Positions 9,344 through 18,847 are shown, counted from the stretch's first letter. The stretch is 64,000 bases of DNA from Alphaproteobacteria bacterium (GCA_021775965.1 JAJFGV010000060.1:20439-84438); one strand, 5' to 3'. Program-made: numbers and translations. Notes: generated from the sequence alone by a model not told the origin.

Positions 9344-10957
9344 TCAGTTCTTTCTTAATATTAGGGCCGCTAATTTGTCTGAGCCGTTTGTAAGGAATAC
9401 TTTTTCTAATAATTCATAATTTTGCCGTATCAGAGCATTATTATTATATCTTTCGTAAAATTCATTGACATGTGATAACGTATGTCCGTATTCCCGTAAA
9501 CCCCAAATACGAATCCCCCACTTCCTTATCCCTAAGGATAAAGGGGTCGGTTCTCCAAATAACATTTGCATTCCAGTAACTACAAGTATATCGCCTGAAT
9601 TGACTGATCCGGGTACAAATAGTTGAGATAAACTGTCAGGTATTTTTCTAACTTTATCAGCCCATTCCGGAAACTCACTTCGAAGAAGTACCGTTTCTTC
9701 ACACGGATTCAGTGTTTCATCAAATACTAAATTATTGTTCGGAGACAAATAATATTCTGTCTCCGAATTTCTTCCGTACAGCAGAATATCCTCTTTATCA
9801 CTTAGCTGATAAGCTCTTTCTCTAATATATTTATAAGGAATATGATGATATTGAGAAAAAATATAATGCCCATGAGAGAATAACCCCCATATAATGTATA
9901 ATGCTAAAAATATCACCCCTGAATATGAATATTTTTTTTCTGCGTATTTACTCAGTGGATACGCAAAAGCCGCAGAAATCATTACTATGCCTACCTGGAG
10001 ATATCGAAAAAAAGTACGTCCCTGAAAAAAGAGAAGCAAGAAATATAGTATACTGAATAAAAGTAGTATTCTAAAAAAATTATTTTTAATCTTTTTAAAG
10101 AAGACTGCACAAACTAAAAGAGGAAAAATAACATGTTCAAAATAATATATATACGTCTTAACAAAAAATAGCGCTGTCCGAAATGTACTGCTTTTTTCCA
10201 TACCGGTAGAAACCCATGATGCTGTATTCAAAAATGATGAAAAGAACATTGGTAACTGATCAATAAAAAGACAAATAATTATACCCACAATGCTTGCAAT
10301 GACTATGGCAATATCAACAACTCGCATCTTGAAAAACAGTAGATACAGGAATAGTATCAATGCAATAAAGATGACTGCGTTGGGTTTGATAAGAAAGCTT
10401 AAGGCAAAACAAAGAGAGCCCAACAGAAGGAATCCTATCCTACGCTTCTCAGTATGAAAATCAACAAACAGCAATCCAGTTAGCATAAAAGTTATTTGAA
10501 TAGACTCCTGGAAAGTAAATCTATTAAAAGCAATAATAAAAGGATTGAAAGCAACCAGTGCGAGAGCAATTAACGCTGTTTTCCTGTCAGAATGACGTCT
10601 CACCAACCAGAAAACCAGTACACATGAAATGACCCCTCCTATTGCAGAGTGAAGCCGTAAATTAAACTCGCTGATCCCTAGAAACCACGCAATGGGCACA
10701 CGGATTGGAAGAAGAGTAACCATCGGATTGAAATTTATTGGGAATAAGTGCCATAAACGCCACATCGCCTCCGGAAAAGTTAATTCCCTTAAACAGGGCA
10801 GTAAATATGCAATTTCCTGCCCTGCTTCAGCTTCACCATGAAAGAGCGTGGTATATCCAAGAAAAGCAAAACGCGAACCAACAGCACCAAGAAGTATAGC
10901 TGTGGCAATAAACCAATAATATTTCTCTGTATAACTCAGGTTTGCTTTCGCTATCAC
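9344..10957 (-). CDS. GT39-like polytopic membrane glycosyltransferase
   Basis: A 537-residue integral membrane protein with an N-terminal hydrophobic helix, about ten more hydrophobic segments (for example LLLGSLCFALSFLI, VVDIAIVIASIVGIIICLFI) and a soluble C-terminal third. The first extracytoplasmic loop has FHGEAEAGQE, fitting the acidic catalytic site of GT39/ArnT-type GT-C enzymes that use lipid-linked sugars. LVRRHSDRKTALIALALVAFNPF is the typical segment after it. The start appears to be GTG at 10957 with no clear ribosome binding site. It probably transfers a sugar from a polyprenyl phosphate on the outer face of the inner membrane; a GT2 lipid-sugar synthase candidate is at 13751. 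Confidence 0.75.
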   Translation of the reverse strand: MIAKANLSYTEKYYWFIATAILLGAVGSRFAFLGYTTLFHGEAEAGQEIAYLLPCLRELTFPEAMWRLWHLFPINFNPMVTLLPIRVPIAWFLGISEFNLRLHSAIGGVISCVLVFWLVRRHSDRKTALIALALVAFNPFIIAFNRFTFQESIQITFMLTGLLFVDFHTEKRRIGFLLLGSLCFALSFLIKPNAVIFIALILFLYLLFFKMRVVDIAIVIASIVGIIICLFIDQLPMFFSSFLNTASWVSTGMEKSSTFRTALFFVKTYIYYFEHVIFPLLVCAVFFKKIKNNFFRILLLFSILYFLLLFFQGRTFFRYLQVGIVMISAAFAYPLSKYAEKKYSYSGVIFLALYIIWGLFSHGHYIFSQYHHIPYKYIRERAYQLSDKEDILLYGRNSETEYYLSPNNNLVFDETLNPCEETVLLRSEFPEWADKVRKIPDSLSQLFVPGSVNSGDILVVTGMQMLFGEPTPLSLGIRKWGIRIWGLREYGHTLSHVNEFYERYNNNALIRQNYELLEKVFLTNGSDKLAALILRKN

Positions 10958-11014
10958 TTTATGAATAGAAGGATTGTAGGAAATTCAGTAAAGTTGCTTC
11001 TAAAAGGAAATGAT

Positions 11015-12532
11015 TTAAAGGTTTTTAAAAAGATTACCAAATGAAATAGAAGTATTTCTTTTCAATAACATACTTATGAACAAACTTCCAAATTTCACTG
11101 AGAGCAAAATACCTAAGAATACTAATGCCGGTATTTTTTTAAAAGTTTCCATCATTTTCTCACCCGCCGTAAACCATCCTGCACCTTCACCAGGCGTAGT
11201 AAGTATCCTCTTGATCTTTTTAATATCCATGTAGAATATTATATAGCTAAACAAGATATCATTTCTTATTTCATTCTCGGTACTCCCTATCGGCACATAA
11301 GAAAATGGTATTTTCTTAAAAGGATTTTCAATAAACGTAGACACTGAAAGAAAATTTTCATAATTGTTCTGTATATTTAAGGCACCTTCCTTTTTTGCTA
11401 TTTGATAAAGTTCGGTACCAGGATATGGCGTTGCATTATTGAATCTAGCCATATCTATCTCAAGTTCTTTACTAAGTTTGGCACAACTTATTCTATCACT
11501 GTGAGTTTCAGTAGGAAACCCATATATGAATGCGGCACTAACATGAAAACCTAATTCCTTTGCCATACGGACCGCATTGATACATTGCTCTACCGTTTCA
11601 CCCTTTTTTATAAGTTCCATAATTCTATTTGATGCAGTCTCCATACCAAAGAAGACACTTTTGAATCCGCTGCTGTATAAATCTTTAAATAATGCATAAT
11701 CGGCATTATCACCCCTTGCCTGAAAGCTGAAAGTCATTTTTTTGTCAAGGCCTCTCTGTCTTATCTCATCTATTAATGCATAAATCCGCTTTTTACTAAC
11801 AAGAAAATTATCATCCAGAAAAAGGATAAAAGTCTTCCCGTGTTTATGATATAACACTTCCAGATCGTCGACAATAGACATTGAGGATCTGTATCTATAC
11901 TTCAGCCCCGTTGTAACTCTATTGCTGCAGAATATGCAACCGTACGGACAACCTCTTGAACTAACTACAAAACCTAGATCATATTTTTTTGATGTAAACC
12001 GGTGATAGGGAAATGGAGGCAAACTGTCTAAATCGTTGACAAAGGATGCTATATTATTATGTACGATTTTTCCATTCTGTCTGTAAGAAATACTTTCAAT
12101 GTCATTAAAGCTTCTGCCTTCCTTTATACACTTATATAAACCCGGCAAAATCAACTCACCCTCACCCCTGACAATAATATCGATATGTTCATTTGACAAA
12201 ACTTCGTCAGGTATTGCGCTCGCGTGTACCCCTCCAATACATACTATGGAATCAGGATACAACTCTTTTAATCTCTTTGAGACAACCATAGCCCTGTTGT
12301 ATTCAGCTGTCATCACACTGAATCCAAAAATGTAAGGTTTGTCCATCTCTTTAATATAGTCAGATATCTTCTCAAAGACATTTTCTTCTACCTGTTCATC
12401 TATAAACCTAGTTCTAATTCCTGCTCTTTCAGCAATTGCAAGAAGATAGCCAATTCCCACAGGAACATAAATAGGCAGAAATGGTTGAAATATCTTTAAT
12501 GCTTCCCTGGTTGACGAATTAATTAAGATCAT
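11015..12532 (-). CDS. B12-binding radical SAM protein
   Basis: A 505-residue class B-like radical SAM protein. Residues 1 to about 140 form a cobalamin-binding domain (IYVPVGIGYLLAIAERAG, IVCIGGVHASAIPDEV, VRGEGEL). The radical SAM motif CPYGCIFC uses Cys195, 199 and 202, and GMETASNRIMELIKKG and FIYGFPTET are typical later strands of the barrel. The C-terminus is rich in hydrophobic residues (ALVFLGILLSVKFGSLFISMLL) and may anchor it to the membrane. Such enzymes often methylate unactivated carbons. It ends 57 bases before the GT39-like gene and starts just after the small membrane protein at 12538. Confidence 0.87.
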   Translation of the reverse strand: MILINSSTREALKIFQPFLPIYVPVGIGYLLAIAERAGIRTRFIDEQVEENVFEKISDYIKEMDKPYIFGFSVMTAEYNRAMVVSKRLKELYPDSIVCIGGVHASAIPDEVLSNEHIDIIVRGEGELILPGLYKCIKEGRSFNDIESISYRQNGKIVHNNIASFVNDLDSLPPFPYHRFTSKKYDLGFVVSSRGCPYGCIFCSNRVTTGLKYRYRSSMSIVDDLEVLYHKHGKTFILFLDDNFLVSKKRIYALIDEIRQRGLDKKMTFSFQARGDNADYALFKDLYSSGFKSVFFGMETASNRIMELIKKGETVEQCINAVRMAKELGFHVSAAFIYGFPTETHSDRISCAKLSKELEIDMARFNNATPYPGTELYQIAKKEGALNIQNNYENFLSVSTFIENPFKKIPFSYVPIGSTENEIRNDILFSYIIFYMDIKKIKRILTTPGEGAGWFTAGEKMMETFKKIPALVFLGILLSVKFGSLFISMLLKRNTSISFGNLFKNL

Positions 12533-12537
12533 AACAA

Positions 12538-13065
12538 TTAATCAAACTCACTTTTTTTTCCAAGAATTAACTGTTTCATTATAAGTATAATCTTAGCCGA
12601 CCACAGCATGGCAGACCGGCCAATGTAATATCTCTTATTTTTATAAATTACCTGACCACTATTTACCAATCGTTCTATCCTGTTCTCTACCATGTCTCTT
12701 GAGTTGTATTGCAACAATATTTCATCCATTGTCATTCCGTCCTTAGAATCATGTAGATCTCTAAGCAGCCTGATCCTCCGAGCAGTTACAGCAAGATTTA
12801 CGAAGTGAAAATAACAATAACTTAACGACAAATAGATTATAAGATTGCTGATTAAGACAGAAAAAAAGCTAATTTTTGAAATTGGAAAAATTAAAAATGT
12901 AATAGTCTCCATTATAATTAAACCAAAAATACCAAAGACAAATCCTGAGAACTCTGTCTTTAACAAACCAATTTTTGGCATAACTCTATAACTAACTACT
13001 TGGAATAAGACATTTGCTGTAAAGCAGACAATGGGAATCAGGATTTGTAGTAGACAGAAAAACAT
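12538..13065 (-). CDS. Small membrane protein with cytoplasmic helix-turn-helix-like tail (copy B)
   Basis: Not a family I know. The 175-residue protein has three hydrophobic segments in its first ~95 residues, then a soluble region of about 50 residues (GMTMDEILLQYNSRDMVENRIERLVNSGQVIY) that reads like a winged-helix fold, and a last hydrophobic helix. It is clearly related to the adjacent gene at 13078: both have a YLSL-type segment, then an (E)GxxxxE helix, then a MVENRIERLV or KPRVRDLVRDEM helix followed by a basic beta wing. The pair lies between a GT2 and a B12 radical SAM gene and could be accessory to a lipid-carrier glycosylation step. Confidence 0.6.
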   Translation of the reverse strand: MFFCLLQILIPIVCFTANVLFQVVSYRVMPKIGLLKTEFSGFVFGIFGLIIMETITFLIFPISKISFFSVLISNLIIYLSLSYCYFHFVNLAVTARRIRLLRDLHDSKDGMTMDEILLQYNSRDMVENRIERLVNSGQVIYKNKRYYIGRSAMLWSAKIILIMKQLILGKKSEFD

Positions 13066-13077
13066 TATAATTTCGCT

Positions 13078-13602
13078 TCAACCACCCTTCAATGTAATAC
13101 CTAACAACCTCCGATAGAAAATAAACAATCGTGCTAAGATCACACCTTTTGTTGTTATCCTATGTTTTTCTCCATCGAGAGTAGCCATTTCATCTCGAAC
13201 AAGATCTCTAACTCTAGGTTTCACTAGGATATCATCTGGCAAAGACTCATCAAACTCTTCTTTGGACAATCCCTCTGTGCCTGCAGCTGCAATCTTCATC
13301 GTCATCACCAAAGAAGGACTGTCAACCTCCATTCCAGAATATGTAACAATATACACTAATGTAAGAGAGAGATAAAAAAGAGATATATGAATATACTCAA
13401 AGAAGTTTAATGGTTCGAATATCCCTGGTTTTATTGTAAATTTAAATAAACACCATATAATAAACAAGCAAACAAGCAAGTTGTAAACAAATATCTGCTT
13501 TAATACCCTTGTTTGTCTTCTTGGCATTTGTATCTTCCAAACAATCAGATGTATTAAAAAAGCCAAACAGAATGTAGCTGAACCGCAAAGAAGTATTTTC
13601 AT
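13078..13602 (-). CDS. Small membrane protein with cytoplasmic helix-turn-helix-like tail (copy A)
   Basis: The 174-residue partner of the gene at 12538, 12 bases upstream of it. It has an N-terminal hydrophobic helix (ILLCGSATFCLAFLIHLIVW), two more (FVYNLLVCLFIIWCLF and YIHISLFYLSLTLVYIVTY), then a soluble tail GLSKEEFDESL...VKPRVRDLVRDEMATLD and a final hydrophobic stretch. The tail aligns by eye with its neighbour in length and helix order, so the two probably arose by duplication and may form a heterodimer. Function unknown. The ATG at 13600-13602 follows a GGTGAATAC sequence. Confidence 0.6.
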   Translation of the reverse strand: MKILLCGSATFCLAFLIHLIVWKIQMPRRQTRVLKQIFVYNLLVCLFIIWCLFKFTIKPGIFEPLNFFEYIHISLFYLSLTLVYIVTYSGMEVDSPSLVMTMKIAAAGTEGLSKEEFDESLPDDILVKPRVRDLVRDEMATLDGEKHRITTKGVILARLFIFYRRLLGITLKGG

Positions 13603-13750
13603 AATGTATTCACCTATAGTTGATAAATATGATGTTCCATAAAAGACGTGAATTCACTCATGATTATTTTGTAAACAATAAAGCCAGGAGGCGGGAGCTA
13701 TTATGATAAATTGACAGGAAAAGACTTATTTCTTTGGATTGTAACTATAA

Positions 13751-14530
13751 TTACTTATGTCTAGTTGCAGTTACCGTACCATCTAAAAACTCTTCTGTTT
13801 CCTTTTCACTCTTTGTGTAATACTGATCTCTGATCAAACGAATGTACCCCTTTATTACATGTATTAGAGACGGAAAGCTAACAGCCTTTGAAATACCACC
13901 TTTTCTCAAACCCAGTCTATAAGGAACCTCTGCAAAGAGATAGCCCCTCTTAATCAACCTTATCAAGATATCCGTTTGAAAAAAAAAGCCTGAACAACGG
14001 TATTTCAACTCTTTTAGAATTGATTTTTTGTATAGTACTGTCCCATTTGTATAATTTAGATTTACCAAAAAAGTACTGTTAACGATAAATCGATAAGCAA
14101 ATGAAAGCGCACTCCTGTAAAATGGACGTACTTGATTGTTATACACAAAAGGAATAACAATGTCTACATGCTCAAGCAAATTTAAATAACGAAATATCTC
14201 AATGGGATCATTTTCGTTATCTCCCGGAAGCATGCAGATAGTATTTCCTCTTGCATTGTTAACACCGTCCCAAAATGAAGCGCCTATTCCCTGTGGCATC
14301 TCATGATTCAACAGCCTTAAACATTTAACACTGCCACTTAAATCTCGAACCAGATTTTCTGTTTTATCAGTACTACCATCATTAACAACTATAATTTCTC
14401 CGTTAATATTACAGTGTTCAAAAGCCTCTAATGTATTACTAATTGCTTGTTGAATATTATTTTCCTCATTAAGGGCCGGCATTATTATTGACATATCTGT
14501 CTCTTTTTCTGAAGTATCGTTTATATTCAT
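13751..14530 (-). CDS. GT2 glycosyltransferase, polyprenyl-phosphate sugar synthase type
   Basis: A 259-residue family 2 glycosyltransferase. MSIIMPALNEENNI and IIVVNDGSTDKTE are the nucleotide-sugar binding strands, and CMLPGDNEND stands where dolichol-phosphate mannose synthase-type enzymes have the DADLQ metal site. There is no membrane segment long enough for the DPM-fusion class. The ORF could start at TTG 14539, but the ATG at 14530 has a better spaced TTGAGAT upstream and loses only three residues. It probably makes a polyprenyl-phosphate sugar that is used by the GT-C enzymes at 9344 or 60472. The two small membrane proteins directly downstream may help flip or bind that lipid. Confidence 0.83.
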   Translation of the reverse strand: MNINDTSEKETDMSIIMPALNEENNIQQAISNTLEAFEHCNINGEIIVVNDGSTDKTENLVRDLSGSVKCLRLLNHEMPQGIGASFWDGVNNARGNTICMLPGDNENDPIEIFRYLNLLEHVDIVIPFVYNNQVRPFYRSALSFAYRFIVNSTFLVNLNYTNGTVLYKKSILKELKYRCSGFFFQTDILIRLIKRGYLFAEVPYRLGLRKGGISKAVSFPSLIHVIKGYIRLIRDQYYTKSEKETEEFLDGTVTATRHK

Positions 14531-14544
14531 ATATCTCAATCTAC

Positions 14545-15726
14545 TTAGATAAAATTAATATGCATTGGAGGAGTGCCTGCTACCTCTTTAAGAATTGTTT
14601 CTCCATTTCTTAAATCCCACAAAAACTCATTTACTTTATGCTGAACACACAGGCACCCACACATAGTTCGTGCATCAAACCTGGGAGATGCAATCTCCTC
14701 CATAACCTCCCAATAACGATCAGATTCCCATATTTCTCTAAAAGAAGTTTCTACAATGTTCCCTATCCAATATTTCTTATAGGCATCCCCAAACAACATC
14801 CCACACGGCGCAACCAAACCGCTTCCTGACAATTGAATTAAGAATGGCGGCCCATAACACTGGGTATAACGCCTCTTTCCTTCATCTTGAATCTTGGACC
14901 ATTTTACCTTTACAAGATAATCATCTGTGCTTAATCCTTCTGCCTCTTTTAGTTTATCGTATAGATTCCTATACCCTGAATAATCCACGCCAAGCGTATT
15001 ATTCTCATCATCAGACGTATGTTTGATAATCAGGTAATCGGGTTTCAGTTCTAAGCCCAACCTTGTAAGAGGCATAATCTGATCGCCGAATTCCGGCATT
15101 AATACCATTTGAAGACCAATAGTCACATCTAAATTATTTTCACGTTTGATTTCCATAGCATCTTTAATATTCTGGTAAACGCTGTAGAAATGAGACTCAG
15201 GAACCCCCATAATTTCAGAATACCTCTTTGGCTCCCCGGCAGAAATATTAAAACGGAAATAAGTCAAATGAGGAAGTATCTGTTCAAGTTTTTCGCGTGT
15301 GGTCAAATATCCATTAGTTGCCATTGCCATTGAGAGTCCATTCTGGCTACCCTTTACTATAAAGTCCGGATATATTGGCGAAACAGAGCTTTCCCCGTCA
15401 CTTACCAGTGAGACTCCTTTTACACCTATTTCTGCCACATCATCCAGAAATCTGAACGCAATGTCTTTCGTAATCTTCTTTCTCGGATTTTCTTGAAGCT
15501 GGCCATAGCAGAAACTGCAATGATAATTGCATGACCGACTCAGAGCCATGTCTATCGTAATTGGAGCGATTCTCTCACCATCCAACCAGGCCTCAACCCG
15601 CTCTTTATGCCAGGCAATCTTTGTTCCATCCAGAACGTATCCTCTCTGCTCATCATGCTTACTATCTATATCTGATTTAATTTCCATTCCAGTCTTCCCC
15701 AAATACTTAAGTTCTTTACCTGTCAC
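14545..15726 (-). CDS. Radical SAM/SPASM domain protein (NFI-tail type)
   Basis: A 393-residue protein with radical SAM motif CNYHCSFC (Cys66, 70, 73) and a SPASM end: CYGPPFL, VAPCGMLFGD, then MCGCLCVQHKVNE. The C-terminus is PPMHINFI, very like the PPEHVNFI end of the radical SAM protein at 18848, so the two are paralogues. The GTG at 15726 overlaps the stop of the SDR gene by 4 bases (GTGA); an internal ATG at 15687 preceded by TTGGGGAAG is an alternative. Probably a radical sugar-modifying enzyme; substrate unknown. Confidence 0.84.
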   Translation of the reverse strand: MTGKELKYLGKTGMEIKSDIDSKHDEQRGYVLDGTKIAWHKERVEAWLDGERIAPITIDMALSRSCNYHCSFCYGQLQENPRKKITKDIAFRFLDDVAEIGVKGVSLVSDGESSVSPIYPDFIVKGSQNGLSMAMATNGYLTTREKLEQILPHLTYFRFNISAGEPKRYSEIMGVPESHFYSVYQNIKDAMEIKRENNLDVTIGLQMVLMPEFGDQIMPLTRLGLELKPDYLIIKHTSDDENNTLGVDYSGYRNLYDKLKEAEGLSTDDYLVKVKWSKIQDEGKRRYTQCYGPPFLIQLSGSGLVAPCGMLFGDAYKKYWIGNIVETSFREIWESDRYWEVMEEIASPRFDARTMCGCLCVQHKVNEFLWDLRNGETILKEVAGTPPMHINFI

Positions 15727-16721
15727 TGCTTATGGATATATTCCATTGGTGTATTGATAAGTTCGTCATAATATTTCTCAACCCAGGCAATCACCTCACT
15801 AATACCATTGTCGAAATCTATGCTCGGTTTCCAACAAAGTTCCTTACGTACCTTTGTTGAATTAATTTCATACTCAGCATCCTGGCCAAACCTGTCTTCC
15901 GCCATTTCAACACAATCCTCAAGGTTCTTATCCATTTTCCTACAAATCATCCGAACAAGATCATAAATACTCATCCCTCCACTTTCAGGAGAGATATGAT
16001 AAACGTCACCATTTCTGCCGTCTCTCGCAATCTTTAATGTTGCATCACACACATCCCTGATATGTATATATGACTTTACCGCCTTACCTCCTCCATGTAG
16101 CTGTATCTTTTTGCCTTTTTTAATATAGATAATTGTACGCGGAATAATTCTAAAAAGCTGCTGGTATGGACCATATACATTGGTAGCCCTGGTGTAAACT
16201 AAAGGCAATCCTTTATTTAAAAAAAAAGGGTATAAGCTTATATCGCCACATGCCTTGGAAGCAGCGTATGGTGTAGAAGGCCTGATAGATGCCTCTTCCT
16301 CTTTCAGACCGGAACAGGAACCATAAACCTCTGGAGAAGAAATTTGAACATAACGCTTGAGATAGTCTTCACAAACCAAATTGTTTGCAAGGTTCATAAT
16401 TGCTAAGCAATTTGTCACGAACCATTGATCCGGATTCTGCCAGCTTTGGGCAACCATTCCCTGTGCAGCAAAATTAACTATATAATCAGGACGGTTATCA
16501 CGAACCACAGACATAATTTTATCAATCTGGTGGTTTAAGTCCAATTGATAAAACCGGAACCGATTACTATCAATTTCCTTATAAGGAAGGAAGAAATCCT
16601 TATATTCGGCAGATCTACTTATTCCAATTACTTCGGCTTCAGGATTATCTCTTAAAACATAATCTACGAAACTGGCGCCAGAAAAACAGTTGCTACCAAT
16701 AACTATAAATTTCTCTTTCAT
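15723..16721 (-). CDS. NAD-dependent sugar-nucleotide epimerase/dehydratase (extended SDR)
   Basis: A 332-residue extended SDR. IVIGSNCFSGASFVDYVL is the NAD-binding turn (usual GGxGFxG; here the glycines are partly replaced), VNFAAQGMV is the conserved NAA-type strand, ISSPEVYGS gives the catalytic Ser/Glu region and YAASKACGD the Tyr-x3-Lys pair. RATNVYGPYQQLFRIIPR is the nucleotide-sugar binding strand. It is closest in look to GDP-mannose or dTDP-glucose dehydratases. A 4-keto product would be a suitable acceptor for the TPP enzyme pair encoded immediately upstream at 16736 and 17808. Confidence 0.85.
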   Translation of the reverse strand: MKEKFIVIGSNCFSGASFVDYVLRDNPEAEVIGISRSAEYKDFFLPYKEIDSNRFRFYQLDLNHQIDKIMSVVRDNRPDYIVNFAAQGMVAQSWQNPDQWFVTNCLAIMNLANNLVCEDYLKRYVQISSPEVYGSCSGLKEEEASIRPSTPYAASKACGDISLYPFFLNKGLPLVYTRATNVYGPYQQLFRIIPRTIIYIKKGKKIQLHGGGKAVKSYIHIRDVCDATLKIARDGRNGDVYHISPESGGMSIYDLVRMICRKMDKNLEDCVEMAEDRFGQDAEYEINSTKVRKELCWKPSIDFDNGISEVIAWVEKYYDELINTPMEYIHKQ

Positions 16722-16735
16722 CTATTTGTCGAATT

Positions 16736-17818
16736 CTAAAACGGCCCTTTAAAGTACTCATCCGGAACATCATTTACAAAATCACTAAGACCAAGTTCTG
16801 TAGCCTCAAGATTAGTCTTAAGAATCTCGCAAACAGCATTGCAAATATCAGCCTCACTAGTATAATAGCTCTTGCTCAAACTTGGACTTGTAGGAGTTGG
16901 TACGTCTGGCAATCCAAGACGCTTAATCTTTGCCTTAAGCAAATCAAATCCTTTTTCTGCAACCATAGCAGCAATCTCAGATGAAACACCAAAGGCAACC
17001 CAACTGGAGTCTATTATCAAGAGATGGTGAGTTTTAGCTATAGAGCCAAGAATAGCGTCTTCATCTAATGGTTTCACCGAACAAATGTCCAACACCTCTA
17101 TACTAACACCGTTAGGTTCAAGTTTTTCCGCCACATGCACTGCCTCAAGGGCCATTTCCATAGAAGCAACAACGGTAATGTCTGTGCCTTTACGCAAAAT
17201 ATTTGCCTTTCCCAGTGGAAGAGTATAGTACTCTTGCGGTACATGGGAAACCTGATTGTACAGCCATCTATGTTCAATAAAAATAACAGGATTGTTATCC
17301 TCAATGCTACTTGTTAATAGTCCTTTTGCCCCATAAGGAGTAGTTGGAGCGATTACCTTTAAACCCGGGATTTGTGCAAAAACGGCTTGAAAATTTTGAG
17401 AGTGTTGAGGCCCTTGCCCCCAACCCCTTCCCACTATAGCACGAATAGTGAGCGGTACGCTTTTCTGCCCACCATACATATAATACCATTTTGCAGCATT
17501 GTTAATTATCTGATCCATAGCCATCAACATAAAATCAGCGCGCTGGTGTACCATTATCGGACGCATTCCCTTGATACACGAGCCGACGGCAATTCCCGTC
17601 ATCGCATTCTCCGACACAGGCATATCAAATACCCTCCTAGGCCCATATTCCCCTTCCAACCCAATTGTTGTGCCAAACACACCTTTAGGGTCTGTAGCCC
17701 CTAGACCCATAACATATGTGCTAGGATCTTTATGCATAACCTGATCTATAGCCTCCCTTATAGCATCGGCATAAGTTATCTGTCTTAATTTCCCGCTGGT
17801 GTCTGTGCTAACTTGCAT
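16736..17818 (-). CDS. E1 beta subunit-like TPP enzyme component
   Basis: A 360-residue homologue of the beta subunit of pyruvate or branched-chain 2-oxoacid dehydrogenase E1. RQITYADAIREAIDQVM, GPRRVFDMPVSENAMTGIAVG, and DNNPVIFIEHRWLY are the typical N-terminal strands; VEVLD-type IEVLDICSVKPLDEDAI is the C-terminal transketolase domain. The open frame extends to 17881, but the ATG at 17818 has AAAGGGG upstream and begins the conserved region, so I choose it; the gene then overlaps the alpha gene by 11 bases. The two subunits would form a heterotetramer with one TPP site at each interface. No E2 or E3 gene is present nearby. Confidence 0.88.
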   Translation of the reverse strand: MQVSTDTSGKLRQITYADAIREAIDQVMHKDPSTYVMGLGATDPKGVFGTTIGLEGEYGPRRVFDMPVSENAMTGIAVGSCIKGMRPIMVHQRADFMLMAMDQIINNAAKWYYMYGGQKSVPLTIRAIVGRGWGQGPQHSQNFQAVFAQIPGLKVIAPTTPYGAKGLLTSSIEDNNPVIFIEHRWLYNQVSHVPQEYYTLPLGKANILRKGTDITVVASMEMALEAVHVAEKLEPNGVSIEVLDICSVKPLDEDAILGSIAKTHHLLIIDSSWVAFGVSSEIAAMVAEKGFDLLKAKIKRLGLPDVPTPTSPSLSKSYYTSEADICNAVCEILKTNLEATELGLSDFVNDVPDEYFKGPF

Positions 17819-18806
17819 ACACCCCTTTTGCCAGTTCACTGCTATCCGGAAATGGCAGTCTTTTGGCATAATCAACAACATCTCTGATCTCTTTCAAAAT
17901 CTGCTGCCTTGCTGTTCCAATAAACTCTTTCGAAGCACATGTGTCTTTTAGCAATTTTTCTTCAAATGTTGCAACAGGGTCTTTTTCCCTCCAATTCAAA
18001 TATTCCTCCTCACTACGATATCCGATGTGATTGTCATAGTTAGGACCACAATGCTCAACCCAACGATATGTTGTAGCCTCTATAAGATACGGCCCATTTC
18101 CAGAATGAACACTCTCCAACGCACTTTGCGTAGCTAAATATACGGCTTCAACATCGTTCCCATCAATTCTGATTGAATCAAGCCCCATACTGGCTGCAAC
18201 TTTGTAGATATCACGAGAAGAAGGCTGTCGCACAGAGATAGGAGAATAAACAGAATAAAAGTTGTGTTCACAGACAAACAATACCGGGAGATTATGTAAT
18301 TCGGCAAAGTTTAAACTTTCATAAAACAATCCCTCCTCTGTCGCACCATCTCCGAAAAATACGACCGAAACCGATTGCTCATCTTTGAGCTTATTGGAAA
18401 ATCCCACACCCACTGCAATTGGGATTGTCCCGGCAACAATGGAAGTTGCTCCCAGAAAGTTTACTGAAAGATCAATCAAGTGCATAGAGCCACCCCTGCC
18501 TGAAGCACAGCCAGATGATTTACCGTACAACTCAGCAACCATCCCCTTTAAACTTCCACCTTTTGCCAAATAATGGCCATGACAACGATGGCTACTCATT
18601 ACCGAGTCATCATGCGCCAAGGCTTGGCACACACCTACCGAAACGGCCTCCTGCCCTACACAGAAATGAACTGGACATCTCATTTCCTGTTCAGCATAGT
18701 AGCGCATCAGTTCCTCTTCAACAATTCTGATACGCAACATCTCTTTATATAGGTTTCTTCGTTTCTCTAGTTCGACTATAGATGAATTACTAATAATTTC
18801 TTTCAA
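17808..18806 (-). CDS. E1 alpha subunit-like TPP enzyme component
   Basis: A 332-residue homologue of the alpha subunit of 2-oxoacid dehydrogenase E1. The TPP-Mg motif GDGATEEG begins at Gly152 and ends at the Asn of CEHNFYS (about 182); SSHRCHGHYLAKG is the conserved His region and SGRGGSMHL precedes the TPP strand. Together with the beta subunit it should decarboxylate a 2-keto acid such as pyruvate. In avilamycin-type pathways an E1 alpha/beta pair adds a two-carbon branch to a sugar, which is a good model here. The frame begins at TTG 18806, with no good ribosome binding site, so the exact start is uncertain. Confidence 0.88.
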   Translation of the reverse strand: MKEIISNSSIVELEKRRNLYKEMLRIRIVEEELMRYYAEQEMRCPVHFCVGQEAVSVGVCQALAHDDSVMSSHRCHGHYLAKGGSLKGMVAELYGKSSGCASGRGGSMHLIDLSVNFLGATSIVAGTIPIAVGVGFSNKLKDEQSVSVVFFGDGATEEGLFYESLNFAELHNLPVLFVCEHNFYSVYSPISVRQPSSRDIYKVAASMGLDSIRIDGNDVEAVYLATQSALESVHSGNGPYLIEATTYRWVEHCGPNYDNHIGYRSEEEYLNWREKDPVATFEEKLLKDTCASKEFIGTARQQILKEIRDVVDYAKRLPFPDSSELAKGVYAS

Positions 18807-18847
18807 TCCTTAATAAACATGAAATAGCACATATGCCAGCCAATACT

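Noticed and set aside
17819..17881. Longer N-terminus for the E1 beta protein (start 17881)
   Set aside because: The extra 21 residues overlap the coding end of the alpha gene and lie before a good ribosome binding site at the ATG 17818.
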